The notes under the pieces: model-generated
What the model saw: the letters and a program-made list of their open reading frames with translations, nothing else
What the model was told of the DNA's origin: nothing
The model's database searches: none
Shown: positions 6,805 through 12,121 of the stretch, in pieces
Numbering within the stretch: position 1 is the stretch's first letter
How the letters are laid out: the number at the start of each line of letters is the position of its first letter
Position numbers and translations under genes: made by a program
Assembly: GCA_964471225.1 (NCBI GenBank)
Contig: CAYYEZ010000036.1
Coordinates: 1-12,121, forward strand
Reading direction: 5' to 3'
DNA from: JAGVJT01 sp964471225
GTDB lineage: Bacteria; Pseudomonadota; Gammaproteobacteria; Legionellales; Legionellaceae
Length of the DNA stretch: 12,121 nucleotides

Positions 6805-8271
6805 ATGAATATGACTTATTATTTAAGCTATGTCGAAATTAAAGGACACTCAGCGTTGATGCTGTCTTATCAAGCTGAGCCAAATCAACCGACGCGAATC
6901 GTATGTGAGATGGGGTTTGCTACTTCTCCCGATATTCCAGCGAATCAGGTTGGATATTTAACACGACACAAAGGCTACATTCGAAATGAAACAAACGCCA
7001 GCCGAGTTCTTTATAGCAAAACTTCTGATGTTAAGCATAGAACATATGAGATTTCTGAATCAGAGGCTCAAAAATTCTTTCAAATCTTAAATCGTGATAA
7101 ACAAATCAATTTAGCACCTATAGAACCATCGAAGGGTACCCTCGATATACAATATGTGGGTGGTCCAGATTATCAGATGATAAGGCATAATTGTAAAACT
7201 TATGCGATGAGTGTTCTAAAAGAGGTGGGTGTCGTTGACGCTCAAAATTTAAGTAATTTTTTAATTCAAAGGACTAAAACAAAAACATCATTACTTCACA
7301 GTTTGTCTAGGGAAGACTTGTCTTGTCCATTTAAAGATGAGTTATTGCAAAAAATTACCTCTTTTTTAGAAGTGATTAATCGAGAGATGTTGAGCTTTTC
7401 AGACAGCATCGATCATTTGGATCTGGATGAGGAGAACAAAAACAAATTAAAAGAAGCCATTGAGAGCATCACAAAACGTGTGGAGTGGATTTCAGAGGAT
7501 AAAGAAAAAATAGGGATTATGGTAGGCCTGAACAAACGCTTTGAAGATATTATCGAACAATTGAATTATATTGAACCATATTTAGCGCATGATGTACCTA
7601 TTTTCAAAAAAGAGCTGACTGAGATTATTGAGGCATCAAAAAAATTGACTGACTTGTCTAGTAAAGGAGAGCTTGAGTTTTTTTGGAAATCAACACCGCC
7701 TGTTGCTAAAAGATTAATGTTAAAGAATTTTACTCCGCAAGAAAAAGCAGTTTATTTAATGAAAATTAAAGGTAATGAGGTTGCTGATGGTCTTGAGCAA
7801 ATTTTAATTGATTTTAATCATCGAATTAATAAATCTCGGTCATTTGATAAAGAGCTGTATTTGGATTTGTCGGATTTAAAACATATTGTAGAAAATGCCA
7901 AAAAAGAAATTGATTCAGCCAATCAAACATTTCTGAGTTCGATGAAAACCAAAAAAGCATTGGGTGATGTAACCTACCTTTGCGCAAAGCAAAAGAAAGC
8001 AATTGATGCAGTGATTGTGAAATTAGAAAATGATTTAGCAGGATTTAAACCTAGATCGCCAGAATCATCTGTTTTTGTCCGGTATCTTAATCGATTGATT
8101 AGCTATTTTAAAAAGGACTTCCTCACTATTGAAAACACAGAGTCTTTAATAAAAGATAAAGTTTCAATTTTGAAGCATGTAAGTAAAACATTGGATTACA
8201 AATTAAGGGCGTCAGGCATTGTCGACCAACCGAACACTGGTGCTCGCTCAACAATTATACCTAAGAAATAG
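6805..8271 (+). CDS. Unrecognised protein with permuted papain-like N-terminal domain and long helical region; candidate effector
   Basis: I do not recognise the family. The N-terminal 160 residues have the pattern of circularly permuted papain-like (LRAT/PPPDE/YiiX-like) domains: an early His in KGHSALML (residue 15 from the ATG used here) and, 115 residues later, Cys in RHNCKTYAMSVL. In such folds, the His strand precedes an Asn-Cys helix, giving thiol peptidase, deamidase or acyltransferase activity. The rest, to residue 488, is charged and strongly helical (many KK/EE/heptad-like stretches), likely coiled-coil. There is no signal peptide or membrane segment. The tail ends in IIPKK. Soluble enzyme-plus-coiled-coil layout fits a Dot/Icm-type effector in a Legionella-like host; that is inference. 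GTG codons at 6799 and 6802 and ATG codons at 6805 and 6811 are all possible starts; none has a strong ribosome-binding site. Confidence 0.7.
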   Translation: MNMTYYLSYVEIKGHSALMLSYQAEPNQPTRIVCEMGFATSPDIPANQVGYLTRHKGYIRNETNASRVLYSKTSDVKHRTYEISESEAQKFFQILNRDKQINLAPIEPSKGTLDIQYVGGPDYQMIRHNCKTYAMSVLKEVGVVDAQNLSNFLIQRTKTKTSLLHSLSREDLSCPFKDELLQKITSFLEVINREMLSFSDSIDHLDLDEENKNKLKEAIESITKRVEWISEDKEKIGIMVGLNKRFEDIIEQLNYIEPYLAHDVPIFKKELTEIIEASKKLTDLSSKGELEFFWKSTPPVAKRLMLKNFTPQEKAVYLMKIKGNEVADGLEQILIDFNHRINKSRSFDKELYLDLSDLKHIVENAKKEIDSANQTFLSSMKTKKALGDVTYLCAKQKKAIDAVIVKLENDLAGFKPRSPESSVFVRYLNRLISYFKKDFLTIENTESLIKDKVSILKHVSKTLDYKLRASGIVDQPNTGARSTIIPKK

Positions 8272-8400
8272 GTCCATAGACTTTGGTGAATTGATTGTAG
8301 CTGATTGCTATTTGTTATTTACGAGCGTCCCCAAATTGACCCAAAAGAAGAAGGCTCTGTTTTTATTTTGGAGTACATATCCGTAACTACTTGATTTTAT

Positions 8401-8448
8401 TGGTGGGCCCACTAGGACTTGAACCTAGGACCAACGGATTATGAGTCC
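8401..8448 (-). pseudogene. 3' fragment of tRNA-Ile(CAU), probable attachment-site copy
   Basis: On the minus strand this reads from the 5' side of the anticodon stem to CCA. It contains the GGA/TCC part of the anticodon stem, loop CTCATAA (anticodon CAT), a five-base variable loop, a perfect T-arm (CTAGG, loop TTCAAGT, CCTAG), the 3' acceptor strand TGGGCCC, the discriminator A and encoded CCA. The T-arm and anticodon surroundings resemble the ileX-type tRNA whose CAU is modified to read AUA, more than elongator Met. Homology stops after three anticodon-stem pairs: the D-arm and 5' acceptor strand are absent, and the sequence beyond is unrelated. Such 3' tRNA fragments are the usual trace of site-specific integration. 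By orientation, the element would extend to the right, with the intact tRNA beyond the window. Confidence 0.82.
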
Positions 8449-8455
8449 TATATTC

Positions 8456-8485
8456 AATTTCTAATTGATTGATTATATTAGAATT
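8456..8485. repeat. Imperfect inverted repeat next to the tRNA fragment
   Basis: AATTTCTAAT (8456-8465) and ATTAGAATT (8477-8485) are inverted copies apart from one extra T, separated by 11 bp. It begins 8 bp beyond the tRNA homology and may be part of an integrase or accessory-protein binding region, but is AT-rich enough to arise by chance. Confidence 0.35.
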
Positions 8486-8510
8486 TTTGCCGCGGATTAG
8501 CCCTACAAAA

Positions 8511-8550
8511 TGACGTATAATGGCGTACAGTGTCGTACTCAAATACGTAA
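8511..8550 (+). repeat. 10-bp periodic array of TGNCGTA boxes
   Basis: Three consecutive 10-bp units begin TGACGTA (8511), TGGCGTA (8521) and TGTCGTA (8531); a fourth unit, AAATACGTAA (8541), keeps the CGTA at nearly the same register. One unit per helical turn puts every box on the same DNA face. The array lies 62 bp from the tRNA fragment, where excisionase or integrase arm sites are expected in integrated elements. Confidence 0.6.
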
Positions 8551-8554
8551 AAGT
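8531..8554 (+). repeat. Direct repeat bracketing the toxin-antitoxin module, left copy
   Basis: This 24-bp stretch matches 9193-9216 at 22 of 24 positions. With a 3-bp insertion the similarity runs on through GAAGGCTA, ending about 3 bp before the toxin stop codon. It overlaps the last two units of the 10-bp array. Confidence 0.7.
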
Positions 8555-8568
8555 CACGAAGGCTATTT

Positions 8569-8862
8569 TTACTCTTTTATTCTTTTTTCAGCATAGTCGT
8601 ATGCTTGATTTTGATTTCTTTTTCCAACTGCAATAACGGTAATAATTAATTTATGATCTTCGGTTTGATAAACTAATCGGTAACCAGATTGGCGTAATTT
8701 AATTTTATAGCAGTCTCTTAGAGGACCACTCAGTCTAGCTGCTATAACATGAGGATTTTCAAGACGTCTTTTCAGTACTTTTTTAAATTGTTCTTGTATA
8801 TTTTTAGTCAGTTTTTTCCACTCCTTTAAGGCGAGAGGGTGAAAGTGGAGCTCATAACTCAT
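8569..8862 (-). CDS. RelE/StbE family mRNA interferase toxin
   Basis: The 97-residue protein matches RelE over its full length. RelE enters the ribosomal A site and cuts mRNA there, halting translation under stress. Residues known to matter in E. coli RelE have counterparts: Lys53 and Lys55 in CYKIKLR, Arg62 in GYRLVY, Arg82 in VGKR and Tyr88 in QAYDY, so the toxin looks intact. The ATG lies inside the antitoxin's last codons (11-bp overlap, with ATGAG shared), the common coupled arrangement in which antitoxin comes first. With the antitoxin it resembles StbDE/RelBE of plasmids and would stabilise the neighbouring integrated element. Confidence 0.93.
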   Translation of the reverse strand: MSYELHFHPLALKEWKKLTKNIQEQFKKVLKRRLENPHVIAARLSGPLRDCYKIKLRQSGYRLVYQTEDHKLIITVIAVGKRNQNQAYDYAEKRIKE

Positions 8863-9103
8863 CCAGATCTACCTTAATCGATGTAAAAGGGGTTGAAAGC
8901 CGATTTTCAACGATTTTCTGTAATTCATGTTCATCAATTAAATTGAGCATGTGCTCAAAAGTTTCGGCAGAGACTAAGTAAGCTGTTGCTACATTATGAT
9001 TTAAGATAGCAACGGGCATACCATGCGATTCACTGATCAAGCGACTAGGATTCTTTTTTAGCTCGCTGATACTTGCGACTTGAGTTGATAATAATGTTTG
9101 CAT
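8852..9103 (-). CDS. Phd/YefM-type antitoxin of the RelE/StbE toxin (StbD-like)
   Basis: The 83-residue antitoxin has a Phd/YefM N-terminal DNA-binding half: VASISELKKNPSRLI, then GMPVAILNHN and a YLVSAETFEHML helix. Its C-terminal segment, with ENRL and ending VDLDEL, resembles the toxin-binding end of RelB, which ends VTLDEL. This combination is that of StbD, partner of StbE on plasmids. It should bind and block the toxin and, alone or with it, repress the promoter just upstream. The ATG at 9103 has an AAAGG ribosome-binding sequence about 5 bp upstream. Confidence 0.9.
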   Translation of the reverse strand: MQTLLSTQVASISELKKNPSRLISESHGMPVAILNHNVATAYLVSAETFEHMLNLIDEHELQKIVENRLSTPFTSIKVDLDEL

Positions 9104-9130
9104 AAGACCTTTATTTAAATCTTTATTATG

Positions 9131-9173
9131 GTCATATTATATGTTTTATTTTGATTTCATGTCAAATTATATG
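9131..9173 (-). promoter_or_regulatory. Toxin-antitoxin promoter with two operator-like repeats
   Basis: On the minus strand there is a consensus promoter: TTGACA (9160-9165) and TATAAT (9136-9141) separated by 18 bp, about 33 bp from the antitoxin ATG. Two 13-bp direct repeats, GTCATATTATATG (9131-9143) and GTCAAATTATATG (9161-9173), start exactly 30 bp apart, about three helical turns, and cover the -10 and -35 boxes respectively. The first contains the palindrome CATAT-T-ATATG. This is the expected layout for autorepression by the antitoxin or its toxin complex. Confidence 0.8.
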
Positions 9174-9192
9174 CTCTGTTGGGCGATCTAGT

Positions 9193-9216
9193 TGTAGTAC
9201 TCGAATACGTAAAAGT
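9193..9216 (+). repeat. Direct repeat bracketing the toxin-antitoxin module, right copy
   Basis: It matches 8531-8554 with two mismatches and continues as GAAGCTA. It begins 20 bp beyond the outer operator repeat of the toxin-antitoxin promoter. A third, shorter relative (ACTCAAAT, two extra bases, ACGTA) lies at 9231-9245. Confidence 0.7.
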
Positions 9217-9334
9217 GAAGCTAGTAAATCACTCAAATCTACGTAGGAATTTATTCTCTTAACTAGAGTACCGATAGAGATTTTAATTTGATGCTGCCAT
9301 AATATGTCAGCTTTGAATAATTTATAGGACTATA

Positions 9335-10027
9335 TTGTCTAGGACACAACGTCTTTTCGATCTCATTCAGATTCTCAGGCGATATCGTTATCCGGTCAGT
9401 GGTAAGTCTCTGGCAGAAGCACTTGGCATAAGTCTGAGGACTCTTTATCGCGACATCGCCACTTTACAAGCGCAAGGTGCCTCGATCGAAGGTGAGCCTG
9501 GTGTTGGTTATGTTTTACGTCCAGGCTTTATGTTGCCTCCTTTGATGTTTTCTGAAGAAGAAATTGAAGCCTTGGTGCTGGGTTCTCGCTGGGTTGCGCG
9601 TAGAACGGATAAAAAACTAGGGCTTGCTGCAACCAATGTTTTAGCCAAAATAGCGGCTGTTCTTCCAGAAGATCTACGACATCAACTTGAGTTTTCAGGC
9701 TTAATGATTGGACCTGCTAAAACATTAGTTGAGCGTGATGATGAAAAAGAGGCATTAATACGTCATGCGATCCGTAAAGAGCATAAACTTCAGATGACTT
9801 ATATCGATGTGAAAGGGGATTCGTCTCTACGCACAATTTGGCCTCTAGCGCTCGGATTTTTTGAGGAAGCGCATGTTGTCGTTGCTTGGTGTGAGTTTCG
9901 AGCTGACTTTCGCCATTTTCGAACGGATAGAATTGTGACCTTGGTAGCATTAGAAACGCGTTACCCCAAGCGTCGTCAAACATTACTTAAAAAATGGCGT
10001 GAAATTCACAACATCCCTGATCAATAA
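9335..10027 (+). CDS. YafY family transcriptional regulator (HTH plus WYL domain)
   Basis: The 230-residue protein has an N-terminal winged helix-turn-helix (residues 1-60: RLFDLIQIL, then GKSLAEALGISLRTLYRDIATL as recognition region) followed by a WYL ligand-binding domain (about 138-207, with IWPLALGF, VVVAWCEFR and FRHFRTDRI). Proteins of this kind sense a small molecule or nucleic acid through WYL and usually control adjacent genes. The start is TTG with AGGA 6 bp upstream; no in-frame ATG gives a better fit to the family N-terminus. It lies 78 bp upstream of the VOC-EVE-GyrI-like genes on the same strand and is the obvious candidate regulator of them; activator or repressor cannot be told. 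Confidence 0.9.
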   Translation: MSRTQRLFDLIQILRRYRYPVSGKSLAEALGISLRTLYRDIATLQAQGASIEGEPGVGYVLRPGFMLPPLMFSEEEIEALVLGSRWVARRTDKKLGLAATNVLAKIAAVLPEDLRHQLEFSGLMIGPAKTLVERDDEKEALIRHAIRKEHKLQMTYIDVKGDSSLRTIWPLALGFFEEAHVVVAWCEFRADFRHFRTDRIVTLVALETRYPKRRQTLLKKWREIHNIPDQ

Positions 10028-10042
10028 GTCATGATTTAATGC

Positions 10043-10057
10043 TGACAAAAACTGTCA
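10043..10057. promoter_or_regulatory. Palindromic operator candidate before the VOC-EVE-GyrI-like genes
   Basis: TGACA and TGTCA are perfect inverted arms separated by AAAAC. The palindrome sits between a weak -35-like TTAATG (10036-10041) and a -10-like TATATT (10059-10064), 17 bp apart. A half-site, TGTCAGC, recurs inverted at 9305-9311, 24 bp before the YafY-type gene, against GCTGACA at 10041-10047. It is a plausible site for the YafY-type regulator; function is inference. Confidence 0.45.
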
Positions 10058-10105
10058 CTATATTCGAGTAAAATCGGTTCGATAAAATCAATTTAAGGAA
10101 AAAAT

Positions 10106-10483
10106 ATGATATTCGAACCCAACATGATAGTGCTTTATGCTGAAAATCTTGCGATATCTAGTCAATTTTACCAGGATTTACTGGGACTAAAACCCATTGA
10201 AGCATCATTAACTTTTCATAGTTTCAGATTATCAAATGGAATGAGTTTAGCTTTAAAAGCACGTCATTCTATTGTGCCTCAAACTGAAGTAAAAAGCGGT
10301 AATGGCGAATTAGCCTTTACACTTGATTCTCATAAAAAAGTGGATGATCTATTTGTGGAATGTCAATCCAAAGGAATCAGTATGATTTTTCCTCCCAGCC
10401 ATGTGTCCTTTGGCTACACCTTTGTTGCCCTTGATCCAGATGGTCATCGATTACGAGTTTGCTGTCCTGGAAAACAAAAATGA
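10106..10483 (+). CDS. VOC (glyoxalase/bleomycin resistance) superfamily protein
   Basis: The 125-residue protein is one VOC unit made of two beta-alpha-beta modules: an N-terminal strand then NLAISSQFYQDLLGL helix, and a second module ending in VALDPDGHRLRV. VOC proteins are metal enzymes (glyoxalases, dioxygenases, thiol transferases) or drug-binding proteins such as the bleomycin protein. The acidic residue that often binds metal in the last strand is Arg117 here, so a binding or sequestering role is at least as likely as catalysis. AAGGA lies 6 bp before the ATG. Its stop overlaps the next gene's start (ATGA), showing translational coupling. Confidence 0.87.
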   Translation: MIFEPNMIVLYAENLAISSQFYQDLLGLKPIEASLTFHSFRLSNGMSLALKARHSIVPQTEVKSGNGELAFTLDSHKKVDDLFVECQSKGISMIFPPSHVSFGYTFVALDPDGHRLRVCCPGKQK

Positions 10484-10908
10484 AAAACTGGATTGCTATT
10501 GCATCAGCAGAGCATGTTCGAAATGGTCGTGCACAGGGTTTTATGCAAGTTTGTCATGGGAAAGCAGCACCGTTAAGGCGTTTAAAGCCCAATGATTGGG
10601 TTGTGTATTACTCACCAACAGTGACATTTCGCGGACAAGATAAATTACAATCGTTTACAGCAATAGGACAAGTGAAGGAAAAAGAGCCTTATCAGGTTGA
10701 TATGAGTAATGGCTTTTGTCCATTTCGGCGTGATGTGCGTTGGTTTGAATCAGAGGAAGCTGCGATCATGCCACTTCTCGATGAATTAGATTTCACAAAA
10801 AATAAAAAGAACTGGGGCTATCAATTTCGTTTTGGACTGTTGGAAATCAACGAGCATGATATGCAACAAATTTCTATAGCGATGCGCATTAATAATATTA
10901 GGGAGTGA
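10480..10908 (+). CDS. EVE domain-containing protein
   Basis: The 142-residue protein is a stand-alone EVE domain, a PUA-like fold related to YTH that binds modified bases in nucleic acids. Family marks include MKNWIAIASAEHV at the start, GFMQVCHGKAAPLRR, NDWVVYYSP, TAIGQV, CPFRRDVRW and NWGYQFRFGLLEI. Its cell role is not settled in the literature I know; links to modified cytosine recognition and to RNA modification have been proposed. I set the start at the ATG at 10480, overlapping the VOC stop by 4 bp; it gives the normal family N-terminus MKNWI. A longer frame from 10459 would only add residues coded within the VOC gene. Confidence 0.92.
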   Translation: MKNWIAIASAEHVRNGRAQGFMQVCHGKAAPLRRLKPNDWVVYYSPTVTFRGQDKLQSFTAIGQVKEKEPYQVDMSNGFCPFRRDVRWFESEEAAIMPLLDELDFTKNKKNWGYQFRFGLLEINEHDMQQISIAMRINNIRE

Positions 10909-10912
10909 GGAA

Positions 10913-11374
10913 ATGTCTATTCAACCACTTATGAAACAAATAGAAAGTTTTACCGTGACAGGATTTAGTGTCAGGACTCAAAATAGCGATGAGTTTAATG
11001 AGAAAACAGCAAAATTACCGAGTCTTTGGCAGCAATTTTATAGCAGTGAGTTGGCCACCAATACCAGGGTGTTTGGTGTTTATTCAAACTATGCTTCAGA
11101 TGCTCATGGTTTATATACTGTGACAGTGGGAGTGGAGGCTTCTCCAGCAGATCCCCAATTAAGTTCTGTGAGCATCCATTCGGGTAACTATCTTGTGTTT
11201 CAGGGCACAGGCCCAATGCCTACGACAGTGGTTGAGGTCTGGAAACAGGTATGGGCTTTTTTTGACGGAAACAAAGAGCATCGACGTAATTTCATCAGTG
11301 ATTTTGAGGTCTATGACGGATCTGATTGGGTGATGATTTATATCGGATTAGAATCATTCAAGATAGAGGATTAA
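10913..11374 (+). CDS. GyrI-like effector-binding domain protein (Cass2-like)
   Basis: The 153-residue protein is a stand-alone effector-binding domain, as in the C-terminal part of Rob and in GyrI/SbmC and Cass2. The marks are an opening beta strand (SFTVTGFSVRT), PSLWQQFY, a central VFGVYSNY...GLYTVTVGVE strand pair, a GNYLVFQGTGPMP segment, VVEVWKQVWAFF and a closing strand VMIYIGLESF. Such proteins bind lipophilic or cationic compounds, and some protect gyrase. No DNA-binding domain is attached, so it would act by binding a drug or partner rather than as a regulator. It begins 4 bp after the EVE stop with a GAGTGAGGAA ribosome-binding region, so it is in the same transcript. Confidence 0.87.
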   Translation: MSIQPLMKQIESFTVTGFSVRTQNSDEFNEKTAKLPSLWQQFYSSELATNTRVFGVYSNYASDAHGLYTVTVGVEASPADPQLSSVSIHSGNYLVFQGTGPMPTTVVEVWKQVWAFFDGNKEHRRNFISDFEVYDGSDWVMIYIGLESFKIED

Positions 11375-11419
11375 TGCTACAATAACCGGATTTAGAAACC
11401 AATTGGAAGAGTGAACCAA

Positions 11420-11929
11420 GTGATTGAGACAGACCGACTTTTCTTGAGACCTTTTTGTCTCGATGATATTGAGCCATTTGCTCAAATTTGCGCAAATCCG
11501 AATGTGATGCGCTTTATTGGTGATGGAAAGCCGGTCAGTGTTGAAGTCATTGCTGAGAAAATACCCGAGTGGATGGCGTTGTATGAAAAACAAAAATACG
11601 GCTTGATGGCGCTTGTGCTGAAAGAAACCAACGCACTCATTGGTTTTTGTGGATTGATTCACCAGGTAGTCGATGAGATGGAGTATATTGAACTAGGATA
11701 TCGCTTAGATGAGATTTATTGGGGAAAGGGTATTGCTACAGAGGCTGCCGTAGTAGTCCGGGATTATGCGTTTAATACCCTTGCCATCCCCATGTTGATC
11801 TCAATTATTCACCATCAAAACGAGGCTTCAAAGCGTGTTGCAAAAAAGGTTGGTATGAAATTGATGAAACAAACTCATTTTAAAAATGTGTTAGTCGATG
11901 TGTTTTGCATGAAATCTAAAATTTCGTAA
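11420..11929 (+). CDS. GNAT family N-acetyltransferase, RimJ/RimL-like
   Basis: This is a 169-residue single-domain GNAT of the RimJ/RimL (Acetyltransf_3) type, which acetylates protein N-termini or small amines from acetyl-CoA. It opens IETDRLFLRPF, the usual start of the group, and has the acetyl-CoA loop in YWGKGIATEA after strand YIELGYRLD, with HHQNEASKRVAKKVGM forming the C-terminal helix and strand. I prefer the GTG at 11420, which gives the usual few residues before the Thr-x-Arg-Leu motif and leaves room for GGAAGA (11405-11410). The in-frame GTG at 11411 sits too close to that sequence but is possible. It follows the GyrI-like gene by about 45 bp on the same strand and may be its operon partner. 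Confidence 0.88.
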   Translation: MIETDRLFLRPFCLDDIEPFAQICANPNVMRFIGDGKPVSVEVIAEKIPEWMALYEKQKYGLMALVLKETNALIGFCGLIHQVVDEMEYIELGYRLDEIYWGKGIATEAAVVVRDYAFNTLAIPMLISIIHHQNEASKRVAKKVGMKLMKQTHFKNVLVDVFCMKSKIS

Positions 11930-12121
11930 AAGTGCATGAAGTTCATTGAAACTAATTTGACCAATAAGAGAAGTGAGATGCTAAAAATTCAAGGGTGAGA
12001 CCTAAAAAATGAGCGAGCAGTAAAGCAGGTGTCTTTGTAATTTTTTAAAGCTAGCTCACGCAAAAGTCACGCAATGACTTTTGTATGATTAACGTTTTAA
12101 GTGATAACCAATTGATTTTAA
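11930..12121. other. Non-coding right edge with a stem-loop
   Basis: I see no supportable gene. At 12061-12083 there is a perfect 9-bp inverted repeat, CAAAAGTCA and TGACTTTTG, around the loop CGCAA. The following sequence, TATGATT, is not a strong T-run, so a terminator for the upstream gene is possible but not clear; a protein-binding palindrome is an alternative. Confidence 0.45.

Noticed and set aside
8401..8510. Intact or intron-containing tRNA gene
   Set aside because: No D-arm or matching 5' acceptor strand (GGGCCCA) is found within reach; bacterial tRNA-Ile(CAU) with such an insertion is not expected, so it is treated as a 3' fragment.
9717..9983. Minus-strand ORF inside the YafY-type gene
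   Set aside because: It is antisense to a well-supported gene, with no recognisable domain; a shadow frame. The same applies to the minus-strand ORFs at 4368-4619, 4616-4810, 10995-11216 and 11354-11662.

Overview
The window looks like accessory DNA of an intracellular gammaproteobacterium, most plausibly Legionella or a close relative. This rests on the AT-rich composition, a TALE-like repeat protein of a type I recall being reported from Legionella, a class A beta-lactamase gene, and a long soluble, mostly helical protein with the look of a secreted effector. The species assignment is inference. No rRNA, complete tRNA, IS element, CRISPR array, integrase or transposase is visible.

Layout. 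Positions 1-676 hold the 3' end of a TALE-like gene: four full 33-residue repeats with diresidues HG, NG, TF and NI, a degenerate last repeat and a basic tail. Positions 896-2055 carry a LysE/RhtB exporter and a GNAT acetyltransferase on the + strand. Positions 2068-3482 carry a two-gene minus-strand unit: a shikimate kinase-like protein with several key residues replaced, followed by a class A beta-lactamase with an altered omega loop. Positions 3652-5421 encode a one-polypeptide ABC exporter. Positions 5600-6589 (minus) encode an S66 serine peptidase of the MccF (microcin C immunity) type. Positions 6805-8271 encode an unrecognised 488-residue protein with a His...Asn-Cys arrangement like circularly permuted papain folds, plus a long helical region; it is a candidate secreted effector.

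Positions 8401-9250 form a boundary region. A 48-bp 3' fragment of a tRNA-Ile(CAU) gene lies on the minus strand. It is followed by an array of TGNCGTA boxes with an exact 10-bp period, then a RelE/StbE toxin with a Phd-type antitoxin. The toxin-antitoxin pair is bracketed by imperfect direct repeats and driven by a consensus promoter overlapped by two operator-like repeats 30 bp apart. This fits the distal end (att site) of a tRNA-integrated element extending rightward. The integrase and intact tRNA would lie outside the window.

Positions 9335-11929 hold a compact same-strand cluster: a YafY/WYL regulator, a VOC protein, an EVE-domain protein, a GyrI-like effector-binding protein and a GNAT acetyltransferase. 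The VOC-EVE-GyrI part has a 4-bp overlap and a 4-bp gap, so it is almost certainly co-transcribed. It looks like a small stress- or drug-response operon under its own regulator. Across the window the themes are small-molecule export, modification and resistance (LysE, three acyltransferase or binding families, beta-lactamase, ABC exporter, MccF-like) alongside two candidate host-interaction proteins.
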